From Actinophytocola sp036378875 (GTDB taxonomy: Bacteria; Actinomycetota; Actinomycetes; Mycobacteriales; Pseudonocardiaceae), in contig NZ_DASUVO010000076.1 of NCBI RefSeq assembly GCF_036378875.1, positions 1 through 64,000 on the forward strand: DNA of 64,000 bases, given 5' to 3'. Of the stretch, positions 43,239-51,484 are shown one piece after another. The position numbers and the translations under genes were made by a program. Every line of letters begins with the position of its first letter. The stretch's first letter is position 1. The notes beneath the pieces were generated by a model that was given only the letters and a program-made list of their open reading frames with translations, was not told the DNA's origin and made no database searches.

Positions 43239-44243
43239 GTGACAGCGCAGGGCGGCAGGAGGGTCACCAGCGCGGACGTGGCCCGCGAAGCCGGTGTGGC
43301 CCGCTCCACGGTGAGCTACGTGCTCAACGACACGCCGAACCAGACGATCCCGGACGTCACGCGCCGGCGAGTGCTGGACGCGGCCCGCAAGCTCGGCTAC
43401 GCGCCGTCGGCCGCCGCCCGAACCCTCCGCAAAGGACGGTCGGACGTCGTGCTCTGTCTGCTCCCGGACTGGCCCCTCGGCTACGCCGTCGGGAGCGTGG
43501 TCCAGCGGCTGGCTGCCGCGTTCGCACGGCACGACCTCACCTTCCTGGTGCACTCGAACACCCGCGCCGCTCGCCCGCTCCGCGAGGTGTGGAAGGCCAT
43601 CACCCCGGCGGCGGTGCTGGCGTTGGACCGGTTCTCCGACTCCGACGCCGCGGCGATGCGGGCCGCGGGCGTCGAGGTCATCGTGGCCATGCACGCGTCG
43701 AGCCGGCGCCGGCAGCGGGAGGTACGCACGGCGGAGAACCCGATCGGCGTACTGCAGGCCCAGCATCTCGCCGCCACGCATCGAAGACTCGGCTACGCCT
43801 ATCCCGACGACAAGCGGGTCGCGGTCTTCGCGGAACCCCGGCTGGCGGGTGTCCGCGAAGCATGCGCCGAGCTGGGCCTTCCGGAACCCGAGGTCCGAAA
43901 CGTTCCCCTCGAACCGGGCGGGGCAGCCGACGCCGTCGCCGCCTGGCTCGCCGGCACGCCACCGGTGACCGGCATCTGCGCGTTCAACGACGAGATCGCC
44001 ATGGCCGTCCTGGCCGGCATCGCCCGGCTGGGGCTGGAAGCGCCGAGGGACATGGCGGTCGTCGGGGTGGACGACATCCCCGGCGCCGCCGTCACCCAGC
44101 CTCCGTTGACCACGGTGATCCAGGACTTCACCGCCATCGCCGAGCACTACGCCGAGGCCGTCGTCGCCGCGTTGGGCGGTAAACCGATCCCGGTGGAGTC
44201 GGTCAACGGTGAGTACCGGTTGGCGATCCGCGAATCGGCCTGA
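43239..44243 (+). CDS. LacI-family transcriptional regulator
   Basis: 334 residues from GTG 43239, preceded by AAGGTG; GTG codons at 43218 and 43230 are in frame but less well spaced. Headpiece VTSADVAREAGVARSTVSYV with LNDTPNQTIPDVTRRRVLDAARKLGY in two segments; the sensor ends with VGVDDIPGAAVTQPPLTTV. It is divergent from the GH3 gene, which it probably represses. Effector unknown. Confidence 0.9.
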   Translation: MTAQGGRRVTSADVAREAGVARSTVSYVLNDTPNQTIPDVTRRRVLDAARKLGYAPSAAARTLRKGRSDVVLCLLPDWPLGYAVGSVVQRLAAAFARHDLTFLVHSNTRAARPLREVWKAITPAAVLALDRFSDSDAAAMRAAGVEVIVAMHASSRRRQREVRTAENPIGVLQAQHLAATHRRLGYAYPDDKRVAVFAEPRLAGVREACAELGLPEPEVRNVPLEPGGAADAVAAWLAGTPPVTGICAFNDEIAMAVLAGIARLGLEAPRDMAVVGVDDIPGAAVTQPPLTTVIQDFTAIAEHYAEAVVAALGGKPIPVESVNGEYRLAIRESA

Positions 44244-44247
44244 CACC

Positions 44248-45021
44248 TCAGGACATCTCCCGCACCAGGAACTCCACAGTGGACCGGTGCAGCCGGGTAC
44301 GGTGCGGGACGGTGCCCCACGCGTGGTCCGCGCCCGGGACCACCTCCAGTTCGGCGTTGCCGTCGTAGTGGTCGAGGTAGCGGCGTGCGTACTCGACCGG
44401 GGCGACGTCGTCCTTGTCGCCGTGGATGATGCGGACGGGACCGCGGTAGCCCGCCGAACGGCCGTAGACGTCCAGGTTCGCGATGTCCTCGACGAAGGCC
44501 GCGCTCACCCGGTGGCCGGCGGCGTCGAAGTAGCCCTTCTCCTCGATCTCGGCGGCGAGGCTGACTCCCTTGAGCAAGCCGCTGCCGATCTCGAACGGGG
44601 CGACGGCGGCCGGCGACCAGAGGCACAGCGCCCGGACTCCGGGCTCCTCTGCGGCCACGACGCCCGCGACCACACCACCCATGCTCATCCCGACCAGGCC
44701 GAGCCGTTCGGGATCGGCGAAGTCCATGGCGCGGGTCGCCCGCAGCACCGACCGCGTCTCCGCGATCTCGCCCGAGATCGTGACGTCGAAGAAGTCGCCG
44801 TCGCTCTCGCCGTGGCCGGACAGGTCCACGCGCACCGACGCGATGCCGTTGTCCTCAAGGAGCCGCGACATCCGGACGAAGTCGGGGAGTTCGAGCCGGT
44901 TCGCCGTGAAGCCGTGCACGAACACGACCACGGGCCACCGGGTCCCGGCCGGACCCTCCGGAATGTGCACAGTGGACCGCAGGGTCCGGCCGTCGTGCTG
45001 GAAGTCGTGGTATCCGATCAC
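44248..45021 (-). CDS. Alpha/beta-hydrolase esterase (feruloyl/acetyl esterase-like)
   Basis: 257 residues from GTG 45021, overlapping the MFS stop by 4 nt (GTGA). VVVFVHGFTANRLE holds the oxyanion region, the elbow is GMSMG (Ser113), an acid lies in HGDKDDVAP and the histidine in GADHAWG. The HGF..NR pattern resembles feruloyl and cinnamoyl esterases of gut and soil bacteria. No signal peptide. Coupled to a glycoside transporter, it may remove acyl groups from imported plant glycosides; this is inference. Confidence 0.83.
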   Translation of the reverse strand: MIGYHDFQHDGRTLRSTVHIPEGPAGTRWPVVVFVHGFTANRLELPDFVRMSRLLEDNGIASVRVDLSGHGESDGDFFDVTISGEIAETRSVLRATRAMDFADPERLGLVGMSMGGVVAGVVAAEEPGVRALCLWSPAAVAPFEIGSGLLKGVSLAAEIEEKGYFDAAGHRVSAAFVEDIANLDVYGRSAGYRGPVRIIHGDKDDVAPVEYARRYLDHYDGNAELEVVPGADHAWGTVPHRTRLHRSTVEFLVREMS

Positions 45022-46322
45022 GTCGTCGCCTTTTCCGTGTTCTCGATGGTGTCCTCGACGACCAGCAGCGGCTCCTCGAGCTCGTGCGCCTTGGGCAACC
45101 GCGGCACCCAGTACAGCCCGATGACGGTCGAGACGAGTGTGAAGCCCAGCAGGAGGAGGAAAAGCAGGCGCGGGTTGGCCGCGGCGAGCGCCGGGGTGCC
45201 GAACGCGGCCAGTGCGGCGAGCACGCGGGTGAACGCCATCGTCACGCCGCTGGACGTGCTGCGCAGCAGGGTCGGCACCAGTTCCTGCGACCACACCTTG
45301 TAGATGCTCTCGCCGGCGAAGGCGTTGCCAAGCCCGGACCCCAGCAGCACGGCGAGCAGGGTGAACTTGCTGGGGCCGAGCACGGCCGGCAGTGTCCATG
45401 CGATCACGATCAGGATCGACCCGCTGACGAACCAGAAGTGCCTGGACGGCCGGTCGATCGCACGCATGAAGATCAGGCCGGCGACGAAACCGACGGGCAG
45501 GCCAAGCAGGGACAGCTGCGAGAACTGCGCGACACCACCGCCGGTCAGCGTGGTCCAGAGGTAGGTGCCGAAGCTGCCGAGCGTCGACGCCCCGAGGTTC
45601 CAGGTGGCGTAGTACAACCCGGTCGCGATCACCGCGAACACCACCGGCGGCCGGAACAGCTGCCCGACCCGGCTGAAGTGGACCCGTTCGGCGTCCACGA
45701 CATCACCCGTGTCCACCGCGCGCCGCGCCGCCGCCCATTCCGCCGACTCACGCAGCGTCCACCGCATGACCAACACCACGACCGACACGATGAGCAGGTG
45801 GGCGAACATGATCCGGCCGCCGAGCGTGCCCCACGAGCCCACGATCGAGCTCAACACCACGGCCGCCACGATCCCGCCGAGCCAGAGCATGTTCGAGAAG
45901 ACGACGAGCTTGCCCTTCTTGCCGGGCGGGGCTTCCTCGTTGATCAGGGCCAGTGAGACCGGCAGGTCCGCGCCGATCGCGAACCCGACCGCGACCACGC
46001 CGGCATACAGCAGCCCGGGACCGTTCGCGATCAGCAGCAACGCCACGCCGACCGCGTACAGCAGCAGCGAGAGGCTGAAGATCCGCCGGCGCCCGAAGCG
46101 GTCACCCAGCCGCCCGCCGACCAGGGCACCCGAGGCGAACATCAACGTCTGCAACCCCAGCAGCGCGCCGATCGTCCCCGGATCGAGTCCCAGGGGCACC
46201 GCGTAGGCGCCGCCGATCGCGATCCCGGACGTGACAAGGGCTCCGGAGTCCAGATAGGACGCCATCCCGGCCAGGGTCGCCGTCTTCCACGGGCGGTTGG
46301 TCAGCGGCGTTGGATCAGACAT
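45018..46322 (-). CDS. MFS sugar/glycoside transporter
   Basis: 434 residues from ATG 46322 after GAGGAG. About twelve membrane segments. GMASYLDSGALVTSG and GRLGDRFGRRRIFSL mirror the paralogue at 19957-21240. It is coupled to the esterase gene and divergent from a GH78 rhamnosidase, with operator-like dyads between. It probably takes up acylated or rhamnosylated plant glycosides by proton symport. Confidence 0.85.
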   Translation of the reverse strand: MSDPTPLTNRPWKTATLAGMASYLDSGALVTSGIAIGGAYAVPLGLDPGTIGALLGLQTLMFASGALVGGRLGDRFGRRRIFSLSLLLYAVGVALLLIANGPGLLYAGVVAVGFAIGADLPVSLALINEEAPPGKKGKLVVFSNMLWLGGIVAAVVLSSIVGSWGTLGGRIMFAHLLIVSVVVLVMRWTLRESAEWAAARRAVDTGDVVDAERVHFSRVGQLFRPPVVFAVIATGLYYATWNLGASTLGSFGTYLWTTLTGGGVAQFSQLSLLGLPVGFVAGLIFMRAIDRPSRHFWFVSGSILIVIAWTLPAVLGPSKFTLLAVLLGSGLGNAFAGESIYKVWSQELVPTLLRSTSSGVTMAFTRVLAALAAFGTPALAAANPRLLFLLLLGFTLVSTVIGLYWVPRLPKAHELEEPLLVVEDTIENTEKATT

Positions 46323-46361
46323 CGATTCTCCTCGTTGAGTTTCGGGGCCGGAGTCTGATGA

Positions 46362-46369
46362 GAACGTTC
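46362..46369. promoter_or_regulatory. GAACGTTC palindrome near the MFS promoter
   Basis: TGAGAACGTTCCA (46359-46371) contains a perfect GAACGTTC core and lies 37 nt upstream of the MFS start. It resembles the GGAACGTTCC site at 32843-32852 more than the TGAAACG class. Confidence 0.4.
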
Positions 46370-46443
46370 CAAGGGCATGAGCAGCTGGCAGCCCGTCAGG
46401 AGAGGCGGCCACAGAGGGAGCCGCTCCTACTCCTGACCATCAC

Positions 46444-46461
46444 AACTGACTCGTGTCAGTT
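46444..46461. promoter_or_regulatory. Inverted repeat AACTGAC-N4-GTCAGTT
   Basis: Perfect 7-bp arms separated by TCGT, midway in the 285-nt divergent region between the MFS and GH78 genes. It could be an operator for another regulator type. No T-tract follows, and its position between divergent genes argues against a terminator. Confidence 0.45.
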
Positions 46462-46518
46462 CGGCTACCTGCACAATGTAAGCTCTGCGACGATCGTTGA
46501 CAAGACACGAAGCGCCTG

Positions 46519-46548
46519 TTGACTTACCGCGGACGACCGTCCTAGCTT
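46519..46548 (+). promoter_or_regulatory. Candidate sigma-70-type promoter of the GH78 gene
   Basis: TTGACT (46519-46524) and TAGCTT (46543-46548) are separated by 18 nt and would start transcription near 46555, about 10 nt before the TGAATCGTTTCA site and about 53 nt before the GH78 ATG. Repressor binding just downstream of the start point would block transcription. Confidence 0.55.
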
Positions 46549-46565
46549 GTGAAGCGAGGGCTGGA

Positions 46566-46577
46566 TGAATCGTTTCA
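46566..46577. promoter_or_regulatory. LacI-type operator, TGAAACGTTTCA class
   Basis: TGAATCGTTTCA differs from the perfect palindrome at 53548-53559 at one position and lies 30 nt before the GH78 start, just after the predicted transcription start. It is a member of the shared rhamnosidase operator set. Confidence 0.68.
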
Positions 46578-46607
46578 ACCCATCGACGAAGCTGGAGCCG
46601 AACGCGC

Positions 46608-49235
46608 ATGACCACCGCGGTAACAGACCTACGCGTCGAGCACCTCGACCACGCGTTCGGCATCCACGTCACCGACCCCCGGCTGTCGTGGCGGCTCCCC
46701 GCCGGCGCGGTGGCGCAGACCGCCTACCGGATCCGGACGAGCAACGGCTGGGACACCGGGCGTGTCGAGTCCCCGGAACAGCTTCTGGTCCCCTACGCCG
46801 GGCCCGCGCCGCGCTCGGGTGACCGGGTCGAGTGGGAGGTCAAGGTCTGGACCGACCTCGGGGAGAGCGAGTGGTCGGCACCGGCCGTGTTCGAGACGGG
46901 ACTGCTCGACGCCGGTGACTGGCGCGCCGAATGGATCACCCCGGGCGAGAACCCTGTTGGTGTGCCAGGAAAACGGCCGGCCGCGCTGTTGCGGTACGAG
47001 TTCGATGTGGACACACCGGTCGTCTCGGCCCGGCTGTACGCGACCGCACATGGCATCTACGAAGGGTTTCTCAACGGCGAGCGGATCGGCGACGCGGAGC
47101 TGACGCCCGGGTTCACCCAGTACCGCACCCGGTTGCAGGTACAGACGTATGACATCACCGAGAACGTGCGGCAGGGCCGCAACGCCATCGGGGTCATCCT
47201 GGCCGACGGTTGGTACCGCGGCGTGATCGGCTACTTCCGGGTCGCCGACCAGTGGGGCGACCGACTGGGGCTGCTGGCGCAACTGCACCTCAGGCACGCC
47301 GACGGCACCGAAACCGTGCTCGGCACCGGCCCGGCCTGGCGGAGCGGTGAGGGACATGTCGTGGCAGCGGACCTGATCGAAGGCGAGGCCTGGGACCTGC
47401 GCCGGTTGCCGCGCGGCTGGTCGAGGACAGGGTTCGACGACTCGGCGTGGTCACCGGTCGCCACCGACGCCCGTGGCTTCGAAGCGCTGGTCGACTCCCC
47501 CGCCCCGCCGGTGCGCCGGGTGGAGGAGGTCACCCCGGTGTCGGTGCGCCGGCTCGACGACCGGCGGCAGATCGTGGACCTGGGCCAGAACATCAACGGC
47601 TGGGTGCGGCTGTCCACGCTCGGTCCGGCGGGCACCGCGATCCGTCTCGTGCACGGCGAATGGCTCGACCCCGACGGAGACGTGACGACCGAGAACCTCC
47701 GCCCCGGGCCGCCACACCCGGAACCCCTGCCGGCCGGGCAGGTCGACGAGGTGGTTTCCTCCGGGGTCCCCGGCGAGGTCTTCGAGCCGCGCCGCACCAC
47801 GCACGGGTTCCAGTACGTACGTATCGAAAACCACCCGGAGGATCTCGCGCCGCAGGACGTCACGGGTGTCGTGGTACACACGGATCTCCGGCGCACCGGC
47901 TGGTTCTCGTGCAGCGACGAGCGGATCAACCGGCTGCACGAGGCGGTCGTGTGGAGCCTGCGGGACAACGCCTGCGACATCCCGACCGACTGTCCACACC
48001 GGGAACGGGCGGGCTGGACCGGCGACTGGCAGCTGTTCGTGCCGACCGCCGCGTTCCTGTTCGACGTGGCCGGTTTCTCGGTGAAGTGGCTGCGCGACGT
48101 GGCCGAGGACCAGTGGCCCGACGGCACGATCGCCAACATCAGCCCGTCCGCCCCCGGCGAGGGTCTGGCCGGGAAGGTGGAGCATCTCAACGGGTCCGCG
48201 GGCTGGGGCGACGCCGCGGTGATCGTGCCGTGGGAGCTGTACCGGGAGTACCGCGACACGCGGATCCTGGCCGAGTCGTGGCCGACGATCGTGGCCTGGC
48301 TGGACCGGGTCGGTCGAGCCGCCCGCAACCAGCGCCATCCCGACCGGGCGGCCGCGCGGCCGGAACCAGCGGCGCACGAACAGTATCTGTGGGACACCGG
48401 CTTCCACTGGGGCGAATGGCTCGTGCCCGGCGAGGACATCGGCGACCTCGACGCCTACCCGACGCTCGACCGCGGCGACCTCGCCACGGCCTTCTACGCG
48501 CACAGTTCAGCTCTGGCGAGCCGGATCGCCGACGTCCTCGGCCTTGACGAGGAAGCGAAGCGCTACCGGGTCCTGAGCGACGAGGTCCGTGCCGCGTGGC
48601 AGACCGAGTACCTCACCGCCGACGGGCGACTGACCCCGGACACCCAGGCCAACCACGTTCGCGCGCTTGCCTTCCGGCTCGTTCCCGACGAGCTGCGGGC
48701 CACGGTCGCGGCGCGGTTGGTCGAGCTGGTGCGCGCGGCCGGCACCCACCTCGGGACCGGGTTCCTCGCCACCCCTTACCTGCTGCCCGCGCTGACCGAC
48801 GCGGGTCACCTGGACGTGGCGTACGAGCTTCTGTTCCAGGACACCGCACCCGGTTGGCTCGCCATGATCGACCGAGGGGCCACCACGGTGTGGGAGGACT
48901 GGAACGGCGTGTCGGCGGACGGAAAGGCCAACTTCTCGCTGAACCACTACTCCAAGGGAGCCGTCGTCTCCTACCTGCACCAGTACGTGGCGGGCATCGA
49001 ACCGGACGCGCCCGCGTACCGGCGCTTCCGTGTCCGCCCTCGGCCCGGCGGCGGCATCACGTGGGCCGCGGCCGTCCACGAGTCACCGTACGGTCGTATC
49101 GAATCCGCGTGGCGGCTGGACGGTGACCGGTTTCGGCTGCGGGTGGTCGTGCCAGCCGGAACGGAAGCGACCGTGGTCCTGCCCAGTGGCCGGCACGAGA
49201 CCGCCGGACCGGGCACGCACACGTACCTCGACTGA
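46608..49235 (+). CDS. Alpha-L-rhamnosidase, GH78, cytoplasmic
   Basis: 875 residues, no signal peptide. N-terminal domains begin TDLRVEHLDHAFGIHVTDPR, the usual opening of this GH78 type; the lectin-like domain has LIEGEAWDLRRLP; the general acid lies in TDCPHRERAGWTGD (about 465) and the base in ATTVWEDWNG (about 760); the C-terminal beta domain ends in GRHETAGPGTHTY. Cleaves alpha-L-rhamnosyl ends from imported glycosides. It is divergent from the MFS-esterase pair and preceded by a promoter and operator. Its stop is 3 nt from the convergent DUF2000 gene. Confidence 0.93.
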   Translation: MTTAVTDLRVEHLDHAFGIHVTDPRLSWRLPAGAVAQTAYRIRTSNGWDTGRVESPEQLLVPYAGPAPRSGDRVEWEVKVWTDLGESEWSAPAVFETGLLDAGDWRAEWITPGENPVGVPGKRPAALLRYEFDVDTPVVSARLYATAHGIYEGFLNGERIGDAELTPGFTQYRTRLQVQTYDITENVRQGRNAIGVILADGWYRGVIGYFRVADQWGDRLGLLAQLHLRHADGTETVLGTGPAWRSGEGHVVAADLIEGEAWDLRRLPRGWSRTGFDDSAWSPVATDARGFEALVDSPAPPVRRVEEVTPVSVRRLDDRRQIVDLGQNINGWVRLSTLGPAGTAIRLVHGEWLDPDGDVTTENLRPGPPHPEPLPAGQVDEVVSSGVPGEVFEPRRTTHGFQYVRIENHPEDLAPQDVTGVVVHTDLRRTGWFSCSDERINRLHEAVVWSLRDNACDIPTDCPHRERAGWTGDWQLFVPTAAFLFDVAGFSVKWLRDVAEDQWPDGTIANISPSAPGEGLAGKVEHLNGSAGWGDAAVIVPWELYREYRDTRILAESWPTIVAWLDRVGRAARNQRHPDRAAARPEPAAHEQYLWDTGFHWGEWLVPGEDIGDLDAYPTLDRGDLATAFYAHSSALASRIADVLGLDEEAKRYRVLSDEVRAAWQTEYLTADGRLTPDTQANHVRALAFRLVPDELRATVAARLVELVRAAGTHLGTGFLATPYLLPALTDAGHLDVAYELLFQDTAPGWLAMIDRGATTVWEDWNGVSADGKANFSLNHYSKGAVVSYLHQYVAGIEPDAPAYRRFRVRPRPGGGITWAAAVHESPYGRIESAWRLDGDRFRLRVVVPAGTEATVVLPSGRHETAGPGTHTYLD

Positions 49236-49238
49236 GGC

Positions 49239-49658
49239 TCAGCGGAGCAGCGGCAACGAGCCGACGAGCTTGTTGACCTGCTTGCGCGGCCCGTACAGGC
49301 CGACACCGACGCTGGCCAGGTCGGCGGTGGAGGTGGCCGCCATCCTGTCGATGTACTCCTCGTAGGTTTTGCAGCCCTGGGCCAGGGAACTGAAGCTGAC
49401 GAAGAACATCTCGTCCTGCGCGGCCGAGGTCTGCACGATGGTGCCGACCTGCTCGCGCGGTGCCGTCAGGATCGGCAGCGGGGTGTGGATGACGCCGGGG
49501 TGGATCACGCCGTCGGCGTCCTTCACGTCCACACCGACGAGTCCCTCGACGCGGTGTCCCATGGTCAGCGAGAGCACGCTCGCCGCGTTGACCGCGAGTC
49601 CGGTGGGCAGCTCGTCGCTGACCACGATCGCGCACTTGAACTCTGGCTGTGGGGTCAT
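49239..49658 (-). CDS. DUF2000-family protein
   Basis: 139 residues from ATG 49658; an ATG at 49679 is also in frame. FKCAIVVSDELPTGLAVNAAS followed by LSLTMGH and the late KLVGSLPLLR match the small DUF2000 family, whose role is unknown. It is divergent from an Lrp/AsnC regulator 101 nt away, a pairing that suggests amino acid-responsive control. Not evidently related to the surrounding glycan genes. Confidence 0.78.
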   Translation of the reverse strand: MTPQPEFKCAIVVSDELPTGLAVNAASVLSLTMGHRVEGLVGVDVKDADGVIHPGVIHTPLPILTAPREQVGTIVQTSAAQDEMFFVSFSSLAQGCKTYEEYIDRMAATSTADLASVGVGLYGPRKQVNKLVGSLPLLR

Positions 49659-49759
49659 GGCGGCCAACCTAGCGATCACCGCGGATGTTCCCGGCCCATG
49701 CCGTGATAAGTTCGGCCAATCGTCGAAAATCTCGAATTCCGCACGGAACGGGGGCGCTG

Positions 49760-50239
49760 ATGGTGGAGCTGGACGAACTTGACACGGCGTTGCTGACGCT
49801 CATGCAGGAGGACGCCCGGCTGACGAACAAGGAGTTGGCCGCCCGTCTGCACGTGGCACAGTCCACCTGCCTGGACCGCATCCGCAGGCTGACCAAGCGC
49901 GGCATCCTGCGCGGCCAGCACGCCGACGTGGACCTGCGGAAGATCGGGCGCGGCACCCAGGCGTTGGTGGCCGTGCAGCTACGTCCGCCGGACCGCACGG
50001 TGATCGATTCGTTCCAGGCCTTCGTGGCGGGCCTGCCGGAGGTGCTGGCGTACTTCGTCATGTCCGGCAGCGACGACTTCCTGCTGCACATCGCGGTGGC
50101 CGACAACGATCAGCTCAGCGCGTTCATCCTGGACCGCCTCACCCAGCGCCGGGAGATCGTGCACGTGCGGACCTCAGTGATCTTCAGTCACGTCCGGCGT
50201 TCCGTGGTCGTCCCCCTGCCGGGCGCGGACCAGTCATGA
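49760..50239 (+). CDS. Lrp/AsnC-family transcriptional regulator
   Basis: 159 residues from ATG 49760. The helix-turn-helix region reads LDTALLTLMQEDARLTNKEL, AARLHVAQSTCLDRIRRL and KRGILRG; the C-terminal RAM domain follows (VAVQLRPPDRTVIDSFQAF, then LPEVLAYFVMSGSDDFLLHI). It probably controls the divergent DUF2000 gene in response to an amino acid. Its last 6 nt overlap the stop of the convergent SGNH hydrolase gene. Confidence 0.9.
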   Translation: MVELDELDTALLTLMQEDARLTNKELAARLHVAQSTCLDRIRRLTKRGILRGQHADVDLRKIGRGTQALVAVQLRPPDRTVIDSFQAFVAGLPEVLAYFVMSGSDDFLLHIAVADNDQLSAFILDRLTQRREIVHVRTSVIFSHVRRSVVVPLPGADQS

Positions 50240-51463
50240 GACGAACAGGGACAGGTCGATCGAGTTCGCCAACGCGTGGTAGCCGGCGACGTTGAAGTGC
50301 AGGTGATCGCCCGCGTCGAAGGCCGCCCGAGGGAACGCCGGGTTCGCCGGGTCGCGGACGGCCGCGTCGAAGTCGATGACCGCGTCGAACAGTCCACTGG
50401 TACGGATCCAGGTGTTGACCGCCTGCCGCTCGTTCTCGCGGCCGTCGGCGAACCCGGCGGGAGTCACGGTGACGCCGTAGATCGGCAGTCCTCGGGCGTG
50501 GGTCCGCTCGATGATCTGCTCGTATGCGGCGATCACGTCGGCCGCGGTGCCGCCGCGGAACAGGTCGTTGATGCCCTCGAACAGCACCACCCAGCGCACG
50601 CCGGGCTCGGTGAGGACATCGCGGTCCAGCCGGTTCGGTGCGCTGTCGCCCGCGCCGTCGGCCAGTACCCGGTTGCCGGCGATGCCGGCGTTGAGCACCC
50701 CGACCGTCTTGAGGCGCCGGGCGAGCAGGTCCGGCCAGCGCACGTTCTTGTCGACGGCTGAGGCGTCGGCGCTGGCGTCACCGTCGGTCAGCGAGTCGCC
50801 CAGTGCCACGACCGCCCCGACCCTCGGGCTCCGCAGCACGTCGACACCGGCCAGGAAGTACCACGGCGTGATGCACGGCCGGGGCGGGATCGTCCAGCAG
50901 AAGGTCTCGCCCACCGGCATGTTCACCGCGCCGGTGTGGTTCCCGGGCGTCGAGGTGTAGTTCGTCTGCATGCTCAGCCCGTGGTACGTCGGCGGGCCGG
51001 TGGGACCTGGCACGTACAGGGAGATCGCCAGGTCGGTCGCCGCCGACACACGCAGGACCGTGGGATCGCTGGACACCTCCGCGCCCGGGGCGATGGTGAC
51101 CTGACGCGAACCGCCGAACGTCAGCGTCCTGTCGCTGCCCGCCCGGATCGCGGCGCCGGAACGCCGCAACGCCAGGTGAGCCTCGCCGATGACCAGCGGG
51201 GTGGTGCCGTGGGCGTTGGTCAGTCGTACGCGAACGACGTCACCCCCGACGGTGGTGTGCACGATCTGCCGCAGCGTGCGGTCGGTGACCGACGGGCGGT
51301 CCCGGCCCGGTCCGCCGCCCTGCGGGCTCGCCGCCCACGTCCCGACCCAGTGCGTCCCGGCGGGTGCCGGAAGCGCACCCACCTGGGTCGGGACCGCACC
51401 GGGGACGGCGACAAGCACTGCCATGCACAGCACGCCGACCAGCCGCCCCAGTGCGAACCTCAC
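50234..51463 (-). CDS. Secreted SGNH/GDSL esterase
   Basis: 409 residues from GTG 51463 after TGGAGG. A signal peptide (about 1-30) is followed by a beta-sandwich N-domain with HWVGTWAASPQ, then the SGNH domain: GDSLTDG (Ser224), Gly in NAGIAGNR, Asn299 in EGINDL and DHLH (Asp386/His389). This two-domain type is common among secreted actinomycete GDSL esterases. It may deacetylate pectin or other plant polymers outside the cell. It is 21 nt downstream of the secreted GH78-like gene on the same strand, so the two are probably cotranscribed. Confidence 0.86.
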   Translation of the reverse strand: MRFALGRLVGVLCMAVLVAVPGAVPTQVGALPAPAGTHWVGTWAASPQGGGPGRDRPSVTDRTLRQIVHTTVGGDVVRVRLTNAHGTTPLVIGEAHLALRRSGAAIRAGSDRTLTFGGSRQVTIAPGAEVSSDPTVLRVSAATDLAISLYVPGPTGPPTYHGLSMQTNYTSTPGNHTGAVNMPVGETFCWTIPPRPCITPWYFLAGVDVLRSPRVGAVVALGDSLTDGDASADASAVDKNVRWPDLLARRLKTVGVLNAGIAGNRVLADGAGDSAPNRLDRDVLTEPGVRWVVLFEGINDLFRGGTAADVIAAYEQIIERTHARGLPIYGVTVTPAGFADGRENERQAVNTWIRTSGLFDAVIDFDAAVRDPANPAFPRAAFDAGDHLHFNVAGYHALANSIDLSLFVS

Positions 51464-51484
51464 GACAGAACCTCCAGATCGGTG

